Assembly (NCBI GenBank): GCA_903835005.1
Contig: CAILLK010000032.1
Coordinates: 1 to 58,989, forward strand
DNA: 58,989 nucleotides
Direction of reading: 5' to 3'
DNA from: an uncultured Bacteroidota bacterium
Lineage (GTDB): Bacteria; Bacteroidota; Bacteroidia; Chitinophagales; Chitinophagaceae
Below are positions 19,101 through 26,363 of this stretch, in pieces. Under the pieces are notes generated by a model. The model did not search any database. It had not been told where the DNA came from and worked only from the letters and a program-made list of their open reading frames with translations. Each line of letters starts with the position of its first letter. Position 1 is the first letter of the stretch. The translations under genes were made by a program, and so were the position numbers.

Positions 19101-19401
19101 TCATCTGGAACCCGAAATTTGGCAGCGATGAGCTGCTGGTATTTGTAGCAGATATTTTAAGTGTGTAAACATTACCCGGTATATAGCTGGTAACCGGAGT
19201 ACCGCTGCTCAAAAGTTGTACGGTAACAGTAGTACTGGATACAGCTGATGAAGCATGGCATCCTGACGGGCCACAACCACTGGTACCTGTTGCACCTGTA
19301 CGATCACCAAGACCAGCATATGCCGGGCCATAATAATAACTGGATAGGGTTACATAAAGAAATAAGCCCGCAAATGGTAAAAGGATCAGTTTCTTCTTCA
19401 T
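13168..19401 (-). CDS. Giant secreted protein: choice-of-anchor V domain, 24 Ig-like repeats, T9SS type A domain
   Basis: A 2077-residue cell-surface or secreted protein. Signal peptide about 1-29. Residues ~30-207 look like the reeler-like choice-of-anchor V domain, with a CGPSGCH motif (Cys43, Cys48, His49) near its start. Residues 212-1983 are 24 tandem bacterial Ig-like (BIG2-type) repeats averaging 74 residues, with consensus elements ITG..VC.G.TTTL, GGTWSSS, ATIG, G.VTGV..GT..ITY, GC and VTVNPLP. Nearly every repeat carries two cysteines, one after ITG and one before the last strand. Residues ~2000-2077 are a type A sorting domain (INVYPNPSTG to KIVIW). It is probably a stalk-like adhesin or matrix protein (inference). 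A terminator follows; the upstream gene pair is a LytTR two-component system. Confidence 0.93.
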   Translation of the reverse strand: MKKKLILLPFAGLFLYVTLSSYYYGPAYAGLGDRTGATGTSGCGPSGCHASSAVSSTTVTVQLLSSGTPVTSYIPGNVYTLKISATNTSSSSLPNFGFQMSVVKSSGAGTGSATYAGTMGTAPAGTHVYTGSSAQIFEHYSASFGDGSIVATTGTGGTGTTYVETISWTAPSSGTGSVVIYGVVNAVNHNLASDPGDFWNTAAPVTICEQPAAITGTLSVCGGATTTLSDATTGGTWSSVSPSIGSVSTSGVVTGTSVGSTAISYTTSCGSVGAVVTVNAVPSSITGPPSVCSGGTITLTDASTGGSWSSASPTIATASVGGGLTSTVTGVSTTGGTSVISYTFPASGCAASTTVTVYPNPGPISGTFVLCQGASTTLSDPPISGTWTSSTPTVATIGSSSGILNAVVTGSTSPATALITFTTAGGCHVTQTITVNPLPGAIAGTAAICPGATTTLTDPGGGSWLSGTPSVATIGSSTGLVTGISATGGTTVITYSLPSTGCSTSTIVTVNPSPAGITGVLEVCPGGTTSLTDAGGGTWTSGSPLVATIGSSSGTATGVLSAGGTSMITYALPVTGCSTTAVLTVNPAPGPITGTLSICPDVSTSLGETGSGLWSSSITSVGTIDPVSGLLTGISAGNTTISYTLLSTGCFTTSIATVNPLPFESPITGTLNVCTGATTTLSDATTGGTWSSSNSLVASIGTSGVVTGVGAGVATISYALSGTGGCVAYVFASVTVNPNPPAISGPTTVCSGSTITLSEPSSGNWSSNIPGIATVTTPGSTSTLSGVSPGAVIITHTSTLTGCSVTETVTVNPNPGVITGTATVCIGSTTTLSSSPTGGTWSSSTTHATIGGTTGIVTGATSGTSIITYALGTGCFTTRTVTVNNNPSGISGPTQVCVGSTTNLTDAGGGTWASSNANATISGTGVVTGVTAGTTVITYTLGTGCYAISIITINALPANITGPSSVCAGQTITLNDISGTSTWSSSNPSIATAGSATGVVTGIGAGTVNITFTIPATGCTVHTPVTVNSISSISGLSSLCAGTTTTLTDASTGGTWLSTATSVATIGTAGLVTAIGTGSTIISYTLLSGCFATATVNVISAPATITGPSTVCMGVSTAFTDAGGGTWTSSNPSVATVGSLSGIVTPIALGSSVISYSLGTGCTVSSGITVNPIPGAITGSTSVCVGSSVVIADPTTPGGTWTASNGNATISSTTGTITGVTQGTTVMTYTGSNGCINTRTETINPLPSAIFGTFTLCAGSTSLLTNDSTGGTWISSPSVIATIGSTTGLVSGVTAGTGNVTYTISATGCNVREGITVNPTPGSVSILTGGAAICVGSSSTLSSTGSGTWSSSNANAIVGSTGIVTGVTAGTSVISYTNGSGCFATKAVTINPIPNPITGTLTICAGSATLLGETTTGGAWSSSSPSFATVTAGTVTGVSAGTAVIAYTISGTGCAQSATVTINPLPGIITGTTAICPGGAATLTDGGGGSWSSSSPAIATIGSTTGLVTSVSAGVTTISYSLSTGCARTTPFTVNPLPAAIAGIDSVCIGATTALTDGGGGSWTSGSPAIASVGASTGIVTGAGTGTTAITYTLSTGCSQSVTVTVHASPAVITGTTNVCAGAATTLSDGTIGGTWSSSTPATATIGTSGIISGLAAGTTTITYLAATGCSATTVVTVNPLPSAITGASSVCVLGNDTLSDAGSGTWTSSGVTFATVGSSSGIVTGVATGSATITYTLPTGCIVSMPVTVNPLPDAGSITGPSVVCADSSINLSESITGGAWSSSHATIAGIGTTGIVSGVAAGTDSILYSVTNSCGTATASKTITVNPLPVAGTITGPTNICFGSPVTYTDTAAGGNWSSSNTSVATIGSATGILTSIIPGITNLVYTVTTGCGTASASKTDTVVALIVAAVSGIDSVCQGDTVYFSDVTPGGIWSVSNSNAGISSTGRVIGVNSGTDSVIYTITNVCGSISSGQLINIRSVAVCDEGVKSIPSTSTRINVYPNPSTGLFTVELPETEAGTSITISDVLGKTIQSRLTGNTGAQKVVFDLSHVAAGSYIIKVDTGNSTFRDKIVIW
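13453..18768 (-). repeat. Array of 24 Ig-like coding repeats (~222 bp each)
   Basis: Counted by hand from the ITG-start and VNP-end landmarks, the array spans residues 212-1983 of the giant protein. Units differ in length by a few codons and are divergent in sequence, so the array is old, not freshly amplified. Repeats 22-24 have a longer ITxxCG insert and are the most divergent. Repeats 2 and 7 carry small insertions. Confidence 0.85.
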
Positions 19402-19657
19402 TTTTAAAGGTTTTGGGTTATAAATGTAATAAAATACTATTCAGAAAAAAACTCTGTTAAATTTAATAAACAGATCAGTAATACGGCCAATTTATTCTTA
19501 TACTCAAATGTAGGTGATACAAGAGCAACGATAAACCTATCTCTGATAAACGGGGTTAAACCAGATATGGAATGGGATAAAACGGATTTAAACAAACTAA
19601 GCCGGAACCAATAAACAAATGTCACTTCACCGCTAAACTAATTGCCCGGTTTTCTGT

Positions 19658-20416
19658 TCAGTTTAACTCTCCGGCAAGCCACAATTTAAATTCAGCCGAC
19701 CTTTCTGAACTCACTATTGGCGGCTCTTTTACAATAGGCTCCAGCTTTACAATCACCCTCGATTTGGTATATACCTTCATTTCTTTTATCGACTTAAGGC
19801 TGATCAGAAACTGGCGGTTTATCCTGAAAAAACTTTGCGGATCCAGCATTAGCTCCAGTGCGTCAAGGTTATGGTCCATAGGGTAATTCAGTCCATCAAA
19901 TGTGCGGGCGAAAGTGTTTTTGTTTTCACTCAGGAAATAGGCAATATTTTCAACAGCCAAAGTCCGGATATGCTCCCCCAGCCTGATGATAAACCGTTTC
20001 TTGTATTCTGCTGACGGCGCAATAGCATTTCGGATAGGTGCATCCGGAGGTGTAAGAATCTCTTTAAATTCTTTCAGTTTCAGCAGTGCTTGTTCCAGTT
20101 CAGCCTGCTTGATGGGCTTAAGCAGGTAATCAATGCTTTTTGCCTTAAATGCGTTAAGGGCAAATTTGCTGTAGGCAGTAGTAAAAATTATCGGGCAATT
20201 GATCTTGACCATATCCAGCAGGTCGAAGGCAGTGCCATCGGCCAGTTGCACATCCAGCAATACCAGGTCGGGGAAAGGATTTGCAGCAAACCATTTGCCT
20301 GCCCCCTTAACCGTGTCATGGTGGGCTATAACCCTTGCTGATGGCATTACCGATGCCAGCAGTTGCTCCAGCCTTTCTCTTGCAGGCACTTCATCTTCTA
20401 TGATCACAATATTCAT
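19658..20416 (-). CDS. LytTR-family response regulator
   Basis: A 252-residue two-component regulator. The receiver domain (~1-120) has acidic residues Glu7/Asp8, phospho-acceptor Asp55 in LLDVQL, Thr/Tyr in FTTAYSK and Lys in LLKPIK. The C-terminal ~100 residues are a LytTR DNA-binding domain (IAYFLSENKNTFART, FFRINRQFLISLKSI). Its ATG overlaps the stop of the sensor kinase gene (ATGA), so the two are translationally coupled. LytTR proteins bind paired direct repeats; no site could be identified here. It lies directly upstream of the giant repeat gene on the same strand. Confidence 0.95.
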   Translation of the reverse strand: MNIVIIEDEVPARERLEQLLASVMPSARVIAHHDTVKGAGKWFAANPFPDLVLLDVQLADGTAFDLLDMVKINCPIIFTTAYSKFALNAFKAKSIDYLLKPIKQAELEQALLKLKEFKEILTPPDAPIRNAIAPSAEYKKRFIIRLGEHIRTLAVENIAYFLSENKNTFARTFDGLNYPMDHNLDALELMLDPQSFFRINRQFLISLKSIKEMKVYTKSRVIVKLEPIVKEPPIVSSERSAEFKLWLAGELN

Positions 20417-21891
20417 AATAATGGCATTACTACAACAAACTCATTACCCGATTCACCATAACTTACCGGGCTTTTGGTCAGCAATTCGTAGCGTTTTTTA
20501 ATGTTTACCAATCCCATACCCTTCCCTTTTTCCTTGCTAATTTTAGGCGATATTGTATTCCTTATAGTTATTTCATTTTCGGTAGCATATATCTGAATAA
20601 TAAGCGGGTCAGTTGCCGAAATTACATTGTGCTTGATCACATTTTCAATCAATATCTGCATCGCCAGCGGCACTATTTTTTTGCGGCTCATTACCTCCGG
20701 CGGTATATCCATTTTCAGTTGCAAGGCAGCGCCAAACCTGCCCTTCTGGATGGAAAAATAGTTTTCAAGTATAGCTATTTCTTCCGAGAGCAGCACAAGG
20801 TCATTATCATAATGTGTAAGAATACTGTGATACAGCGATGACAGGTTCTCCGAATATTCTATCGCTTTTACCTGATCGCGTTCTATCAGATGCGTTAGTG
20901 TATTGAGGCTGTTGAACAAAAAATGAGGGTTCACCTGGCTCTTTAAATGTTCATATTCAAACAGGATGCGCTCGTGCTTCAGCAAGGCAATATTTTTTAG
21001 GTTCTGCTCCCTTTGTTTTATGATATAATAGCCGAGCAGGGCTCCGGATAACAATAGCAATGCCAGGAACCAGTTTTCTTTCCAAACCGGCTGACTGATG
21101 GTAAAGCCCCATACCACCTCAGGTGCATGGCTGAAATCATTATTCATGGCTGCCTGAACTCTGAAGGTATAATCGCCCGGTGGCAACCTGGGGTAAGTTA
21201 CAGAGCCGTCTTTAGTGGTAATCCATTTATCGAAATACCCTTCCAGCATATACCTGTAGGATATAGTCCTGGGGTGCAACAGGTTTATGGACCAGAAATT
21301 GAAACTGAAATAATTCTCATCATACTTAAAATCCTTCCTGGATGAAGGTGCTTTTAAATAAAGCCATATATTTTGCGCTGTCCTGCCGGTATCAAAAAGC
21401 TCCTTTATTTTTCCGCTTTGGCTGATCTCAGTTAATTTATCGAGGAAATCAATTTTACCCAGATCAGCTGCTTTGCCGCTATTATAATAGTCCAGCATAC
21501 TTTTTATGCCGGCTATACTGCAATCTGTAATATTGGTGTCTTTTGTTTCCAGAGTATACTTAATCCAGCTCTCCATGAACAGGTAAAGCAGCTGTTTATC
21601 TATATCATGAAACTTAAGCGAATATTCAGGCAGGCCGATATTTATATCCGGGTTTCGTTGCAGCCAGTTCAGTACAAAGGTATTGGCTACATCTCTTTTA
21701 TCTTTATCTGCATTCAGCGGGGTTTGCTGCAGCCAGCTTACTGTGGGCACAATGAAGGGCTCAAATTGGTGCACATCCGAATGGCCATCAAACTTAAAAT
21801 TATCGGGCAACGGAAACTCCCGGGCATTCAGCAAGTGATACCCGAAAGATAACAACAAAACAACCACCAGCCTGAAATAACCCTTTGCCAT
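20413..21891 (-). CDS. LytS-type sensor histidine kinase with Y_Y_Y domain
   Basis: A 492-residue membrane sensor paired with the LytTR regulator. The ATG at 21891 (MAKGYF) is preferred because a signal peptide begins there; the open frame extends to 21990 without a credible start. The periplasmic part (~30-290) ends with a Y_Y_Y-type domain (ISYRYMLEGYFDKW, YPRLPPGDYTFRVQA). A membrane segment follows (WFLALLLLSGALLGYYII). The cytoplasmic part begins with the His_kinase motif SQVNPHFLFNSLN, where His is the phospho-acceptor, and ends with an ATPase domain (LIENVIKHNV, GMGLVNIKKRYELL). The periplasmic seven-bladed propeller found in hybrid sensors is absent. Confidence 0.93.
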   Translation of the reverse strand: MAKGYFRLVVVLLLSFGYHLLNAREFPLPDNFKFDGHSDVHQFEPFIVPTVSWLQQTPLNADKDKRDVANTFVLNWLQRNPDINIGLPEYSLKFHDIDKQLLYLFMESWIKYTLETKDTNITDCSIAGIKSMLDYYNSGKAADLGKIDFLDKLTEISQSGKIKELFDTGRTAQNIWLYLKAPSSRKDFKYDENYFSFNFWSINLLHPRTISYRYMLEGYFDKWITTKDGSVTYPRLPPGDYTFRVQAAMNNDFSHAPEVVWGFTISQPVWKENWFLALLLLSGALLGYYIIKQREQNLKNIALLKHERILFEYEHLKSQVNPHFLFNSLNTLTHLIERDQVKAIEYSENLSSLYHSILTHYDNDLVLLSEEIAILENYFSIQKGRFGAALQLKMDIPPEVMSRKKIVPLAMQILIENVIKHNVISATDPLIIQIYATENEITIRNTISPKISKEKGKGMGLVNIKKRYELLTKSPVSYGESGNEFVVVMPLL

Positions 21892-22048
21892 TAATACCCG
21901 ATAAAATTGCTTTAAACCTTCTAATATAATCAAAATATCATAGTCAGTTAAAACAAACAGGATGAATCGGGCATAAATGTATTTATACAAGGCTGATGCC
22001 GCTTTGAATGAAATCGGAAACTATCTGAAAATCAGGCCCTGTAACCCA

Positions 22049-22813
22049 CTATTTGCAGGTATAGGCATAGCTGATGGTATGAGTAACCGTATCGGTGGAT
22101 CCGGAAGTACATTGCCTGAGTGATTGCTGGCTGATGCGGTTATTGCTGTAGGTGTAGGTAAAAGCCTTGTAAAATTTACCTGCCGTATAGAGCGAATTGA
22201 GCATATGCACATTGATGTAGTAATATGCGCCATAATAAAGCAATTGCCTGAAGTAAGTAGGGTCGCCATATACAATGCCTTTTGATGCATAATAAGTAAA
22301 ATCGTCTTTATGAGTAGTTTGCCCTTGTATACTATCATAGATCAGGTCGCCGTTAGCAACAAAATACCCTATAGTATCATCAGCTTCACCGTTACTCATA
22401 GAAACACTCCTTGTTGCCTGCTGAACGCCAGGCAGATCGTAAAAGTAGGTGATAGCATAAGTTGAACCTGATGAGGGGAAATAACTGCTAAAAGACTGCA
22501 TCAGATTATTGCTGTTGAGCAACACAGTATCAATTTCTGCCAGAATACCCGGAGTTGTATCTTTCACAGTAAAAATAATAGTGTTGCCAATGTACTGAAA
22601 GGTGCGCGTACAGGCGTTTTGACCTGTTACCACAATGGACGATAACCTGTTCTGGTTATCATAAGTAAATTGGGTTACCGATTGCACAGTTGCAGTGGAA
22701 TCGGTCATGGATGCCAGGTTGCATGTTTGGGAGGAATTATTGCTTTTCCGGCAAGAAAAACTGATGCCCGAAATCAGGACTCCCATCAACAATAATGAGG
22801 CAAAATTCCTCAT
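22049..22813 (-). CDS. Lipoprotein with RHS/YD-like beta strands
   Basis: A 254-residue protein with a lipoprotein signal (ISFSC, lipid Cys at about residue 21). The mature part has repeated short strands such as FTYDNQNRLSSIVV, TRTFQY, KAFTYTYSNNRISQQ and ISYAYTCK, the pattern seen in Bacteroidota DUF4595-like, YD-repeat-related lipoproteins. Function unknown. It stands alone with no clear promoter or terminator; the neighbours on both sides are same-strand genes separated by more than 130 nt. Confidence 0.7.
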   Translation of the reverse strand: MRNFASLLLMGVLISGISFSCRKSNNSSQTCNLASMTDSTATVQSVTQFTYDNQNRLSSIVVTGQNACTRTFQYIGNTIIFTVKDTTPGILAEIDTVLLNSNNLMQSFSSYFPSSGSTYAITYFYDLPGVQQATRSVSMSNGEADDTIGYFVANGDLIYDSIQGQTTHKDDFTYYASKGIVYGDPTYFRQLLYYGAYYYINVHMLNSLYTAGKFYKAFTYTYSNNRISQQSLRQCTSGSTDTVTHTISYAYTCK

Positions 22814-22955
22814 AATGCACCGTTTTTAGCCATGGAACATTTTAATTTTCAGGCTAAGTTACTGGGAAAAATTGAATTCAGGACAAATGAGTCTGCTATA
22901 ATCCTTATCATTCAGATCACACCGGCAACCTGCCAGCAATCACAAAACAGGCGCA

Positions 22956-23591
22956 TCACGAATCTATCTGCAAACTCAGAAATATCCTGCCCTTATCATT
23001 TTTATACACCCAAATACTGGTCAGCACAAGGTCGCTGATGTCATGGCCCCATATGTGGTATCTGCCGTTGGTTTCATTCCGGTTATACATTCCGGTCCGT
23101 TTTTCCGATGGTACTGTTTTAATGGTTGCCGATTGTTCCTCTTCATCGTATATTTCATGGTAGCGTTTAGCAATAGCCTCAACCAGCCCCTGCCTTGTGA
23201 AACCGTTCTTAGAGACCAGCTCAGAGAAATCTGGATTATCCAGCGGATAATCTATTATCAACGTCACCGTTTCGTCTTTGAGCACAATGTCCTCCTTACC
23301 TATCAGGTGCTTTATATCAGGGCTGTCCAGCTCAATCATTGATATCACTTCTTCCTTCTTAATGATGGAGTCATAGGTCATCACATTAAAATCAATTGTC
23401 GAGACAAGCCGGCCCAGGGTGTCGTTCTTCCTTTCAGTTGCCTGCCGTTCCTTTTCCTGCAGGTGCTGCCTGAATTCCTTCACAGAGTCCTTAGGCCCGG
23501 CCCAGTCTACAGCCACATTCTTTGGTTTGTTCCCCTCATTCTGACAGGAAACAACCAATACAAGGCAGATTAAACCCAATAGTATTCTCAT
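22956..23591 (-). CDS. Hypothetical lipoprotein
   Basis: A 211-residue protein starting at ATG 23591 (MRILLGLICLV); an in-frame TTG at 23600 is less likely. The lipobox is LVVSC with lipidation Cys at residue 16. The mature region is charged, with a helical stretch (KEFRQHLQEKERQATERKND), then alternating strands ending in ISDLVLTSIWVYKNDKG and ISLQIDS-like residues. No known family was recognised. It sits 60 bp downstream of ligA in the same direction and could be co-transcribed with it. Confidence 0.65.
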   Translation of the reverse strand: MRILLGLICLVLVVSCQNEGNKPKNVAVDWAGPKDSVKEFRQHLQEKERQATERKNDTLGRLVSTIDFNVMTYDSIIKKEEVISMIELDSPDIKHLIGKEDIVLKDETVTLIIDYPLDNPDFSELVSKNGFTRQGLVEAIAKRYHEIYDEEEQSATIKTVPSEKRTGMYNRNETNGRYHIWGHDISDLVLTSIWVYKNDKGRIFLSLQIDS

Positions 23592-23650
23592 AATGTTCAA
23601 TTAAGGTATTCGTTATCTCATAGGCCAGATGCAATTTAGTAAGTCAGACT

Positions 23651-25747
23651 TTAACTATTTATCAAAGTTAAAAACTCCTGCTCAGATAATATAGTTACTG
23701 TTCCCAGTTTCCTTGCCTTATCCAGTTTTGATCCTGCATCCTCACCCACCACCAGGTAGTTGAGTTTGGCGCTCACGCCTCCCAGTATTGATCCTCCTTT
23801 TTCCTCCACCATAGACTCGGCATCGCTGCGCTTAAACTGGCTCAGGGTACCGGTAAACAGGAATGTTTTGCCTGCCAGGGCGCCATCAGTTTTCATCTGG
23901 CCCTTGTTTTCGTTCTTCAGGTTCACTCCGGCCTGTTCCAGCAGGTCTATCATATGCCTGTTTTCATGCCTGGCAAAAAAGTCAACAACCGATGTGGCTA
24001 CCTTCGGCCCTATATCTTCCAGCACAGATAGCTTATCTATGTCCCAGTTGTAAAACTCCCTGATCTCCGATACTGCCGAGGCCAGTGTCTTGGCTGTTGT
24101 CTCGCCCACATGCCTTATGCCCAGCCCGAAGATGAGCCTGTTCAGCGGCTGGCCCTTCGATTTTTCTATGGCCTCCTTCAGGTTGCTCACCGACTTTTCG
24201 CCAAAGCCTTCCATATGCTGCACCTTGCTCCAGTCGAGATTGTAAATACCCGGAATGTTGTGCAGCAGGCCCAGCTCAAAGAACTTCTGCACATTGGCAT
24301 TACCCATGCTGCGTATGTCCATGGCATCCTTGCTGGCAAAGTGTATCATGCGCTCCACCACCTGCACCGGGCAGTTAATGTTGATACACCGCCAGGCCGC
24401 TTCTTCCGGCTGTTTTTCCAGTTCGCTGTTGCAGGCCGGGCAGTTGGCGGGGAATTTTATTGGTTCTTCATCCCCCGTCCTCAGTTCTGTGAGGGGTTTC
24501 ACTATATACGGTATCACATCGCCGGCACGTTCCACCAGCACGGTATCGCCAATGCGCAGGTCTTTCTCGCGCACCACATCTTCATTGAACAGGGAAACCG
24601 ACGTTACCGTTACCCCGCCTATATGCACAGGGTCAATCTTAGCCACCGGGGTAATAGTCCCTACCCTGCCCACCTGAAACTCCACCCGCCGCAGCTTGCT
24701 GGTAGCCTGCCGCGCCTTGAATTTATAAGCCACCGCCCACCGGGGATGGTGAGCGGTTGAACCCATCTTTTCCTGCAGTCCGAAGTCATTTACTTTTATC
24801 ACCAGTCCGTCTACCTCAAAAGGCAGGTCATCGCGCCGGGCTTCAAAATCGTGGCAGAACTTTATGACCTCATCTATGTGATTAAACTTTTGCATTTCCC
24901 TGGCCGGGGTCGGGAAACCCAGGCTGTAAAGCCATTGCAGCGCCCCGTAGTGCGTGGCCAGTTCGGCAGGCCTGCTGTGGCCCTCCGTCAGCGTATAACT
25001 GCTGATGTGGTAAAGAATACTGTTCAGGCCGCGTTTCTTTACCTCATTAGGGTCCAGTATCCGCAGCGTTCCCGATGCCGCATTCCTCGGATTGGCCAGT
25101 GGCGAGAGCCCCTCAGCTACCCGCTGCTTATTGAATGCCTCAAACACATTTTTATGAATAACGATCTCCCCGCGTATCTCTATCTGCCCTATGCCATCCT
25201 TCATCAGCGCTGCCGACAAGGGTATAGCCTTTATCTGCCTGATGTTGGTGGTTACATCCTCCCCCATCACCCCGTCGCCACGGGTTGCGCCGCGCGCCAG
25301 GTTGCCGTTGTCATAGATCAGCGATATGCCGGCGCCGTCATACTTGGGTTCTACACAGTATTCTATATCATCGGTGCCGGCCAGTTCGTGGCACCGGCGG
25401 TCCCAGTCGGTAAGGTCTTCGGCATTGTAGGTATTGTCCAGGCTCAGCATGGGCACCAAGTGGCTCACCGCCGGGAAGCGCTCACTAAGCCCTATGGCTA
25501 CCCGCTGTGTAGGCGAATCGGCTGTAACCAGCTCCGGGTGCTTTTCTTCGGCGTGTTTCAGTTTTTTAAACAGGGCATCATACTCCGAATCCGATAACAC
25601 CGGATTGCTCTGCACATAGTATTTCCAGTCGGCATAGTTGATAACCTCCCGCAGTTGGGCAACTGCCGCTCCGGCATTGGCGGCATCATGACTTAGTAAA
25701 TGCTTGGCTTGCTCATACAAGCGTTTTTCATCCTGTTGGGTGTACAT
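23651..25747 (-). CDS. ligA: NAD-dependent DNA ligase
   Basis: A 698-residue DNA ligase of normal length, sealing nicks in replication and repair. It has the Ia NAD-binding region (YYVQSNPVLSDSEYD) and an adenylation domain with active-site Lys135 in EPKYDG. Next come an OB fold, a zinc finger with four cysteines (CPAC then C-x-4-C, ~410-432), helix-hairpin-helix repeats (FGLGIRHVG, LEDIGPKVA) and a C-terminal BRCT domain (~620-698, KTFLFTGTLSQFKR). TTACTTTG ends 4 nt before the ATG, and a longer element shared with the DUF3999 gene lies at 25789-25828. Confidence 0.98.
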   Translation of the reverse strand: MYTQQDEKRLYEQAKHLLSHDAANAGAAVAQLREVINYADWKYYVQSNPVLSDSEYDALFKKLKHAEEKHPELVTADSPTQRVAIGLSERFPAVSHLVPMLSLDNTYNAEDLTDWDRRCHELAGTDDIEYCVEPKYDGAGISLIYDNGNLARGATRGDGVMGEDVTTNIRQIKAIPLSAALMKDGIGQIEIRGEIVIHKNVFEAFNKQRVAEGLSPLANPRNAASGTLRILDPNEVKKRGLNSILYHISSYTLTEGHSRPAELATHYGALQWLYSLGFPTPAREMQKFNHIDEVIKFCHDFEARRDDLPFEVDGLVIKVNDFGLQEKMGSTAHHPRWAVAYKFKARQATSKLRRVEFQVGRVGTITPVAKIDPVHIGGVTVTSVSLFNEDVVREKDLRIGDTVLVERAGDVIPYIVKPLTELRTGDEEPIKFPANCPACNSELEKQPEEAAWRCININCPVQVVERMIHFASKDAMDIRSMGNANVQKFFELGLLHNIPGIYNLDWSKVQHMEGFGEKSVSNLKEAIEKSKGQPLNRLIFGLGIRHVGETTAKTLASAVSEIREFYNWDIDKLSVLEDIGPKVATSVVDFFARHENRHMIDLLEQAGVNLKNENKGQMKTDGALAGKTFLFTGTLSQFKRSDAESMVEEKGGSILGGVSAKLNYLVVGEDAGSKLDKARKLGTVTILSEQEFLTLINS

Positions 25748-25751
25748 GCTG

Positions 25752-25759
25752 CAAAGTAA
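25752..25759 (-). promoter_or_regulatory. -7-like box (TTACTTTG) 4 nt before ligA
   Basis: The minus strand reads TTACTTTG-CAGC-ATG. It differs from TAnnTTTG at one position but keeps the exact 4-nt spacing to the start seen at other genes in the window. Confidence 0.45.
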
Positions 25760-25788
25760 GTGAAGCTTTCAAAATAATTCATACAATT

Positions 25789-25828
25789 TTGCGAAGTTAT
25801 TTTTCTGTTTATAGAGGTGTAAAATCTG
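25789..25828 (-). promoter_or_regulatory. 40-nt element upstream of ligA, shared with the DUF3999 gene
   Basis: Read on the minus strand, this begins CAGATTTTACACCTC and ends GAAAAATAACTTCGCAA, with an 8-nt variable centre. It matches 39752-39791 at 36 of 40 positions. The TAACTTCG inside resembles a -7 box and TTT lies 21 nt before it, so it could be a promoter about 40 nt upstream of ligA, or a binding site. Confidence 0.6.
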
Positions 25829-25874
25829 TGAAGAATGCATTATTTAAAGACTTTTACAACGAAGAGAACCCGCT

Positions 25875-25897
25875 GGACGGGATTTATAATCCCGACC
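25875..25897. repeat. REP-like palindrome
   Basis: CGGGATT-TAT-AATCCCG is a perfect 7-bp stem with a 3-nt loop. GG and CC extend it across an A-A mismatch. It is followed 19 nt later by a smaller palindrome GATTTGCAATC. Paired palindromes of this type resemble the REP units associated with RAYT (IS200-like tyrosine) transposases in Bacteroidota; that link is from memory of such elements and unverified. No transposase gene is present. Confidence 0.45.
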
Positions 25898-25966
25898 TAA
25901 ACGGTTAATGATTTGCAATCCATTTTTTTTCGTGCGCTGGTTTTGCACTTTGGTGGGTGTTCTGCA

Positions 25967-26011
25967 AAAAGACGCAGTAAAAAGGAAGTCCCTTTGCATA
26001 AAAGACGCAGT
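25967..26011. repeat. 12-bp direct repeat AAAAGACGCAGT
   Basis: Two exact copies at 25967-25978 and 26000-26011, 33 bp apart start to start, equal to about three helical turns. This could be a paired protein-binding site or a remnant of a mobile element; nothing else supports either reading. Confidence 0.45.
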
Positions 26012-26363
26012 TTTTATCTCGGCAGGTTGAATCCCGTAAGCAGGTACATAATATTAATCATACTTTAGGGATAGTACCCAGAAGCCTTGAGGTTTTCCTG
26101 AATGGGTCTACCCAACACCGAGAATGAGGAAACAAAATTTCCCAACAAGGAAAAAAGTGGGACATTTTTTACCTTAAAAGCATTGATTATCAATCACAAT
26201 GTGGGGTTTTTATTTTTATAAGTAGATGGGAAATTTGTAAGAAATAGATTTTTATCACAATAATCAGCCGTATATTGCGTTAATTATTTTCAGATAAAAT
26301 AAATCACTGAAAAATAACATTTTACATTAAAAACCATCTTTATTTTAGAAACTACAAAAAATT

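Larger units (their letters stand above)
25829..26363. other. Gene-poor intergenic region with small repeats
   Basis: Together with the ligA upstream elements this is a 616-bp stretch without a credible gene. It holds the REP-like palindrome at 25878-25894 and a 12-bp direct repeat at 25967/26000. A short palindrome TTGATTATCAA lies near 26183-26193. The last 150 bases are very AT-rich and presumably carry the promoter of the lipoprotein gene at 26364. Confidence 0.5.

Noticed and set aside
23760..25597. Plus-strand frames of up to 248 codons opposite ligA
   Set aside because: The ligA frame has all catalytic and structural motifs at full length. The opposite frames lack family features and are a by-product of GC-richer codons.
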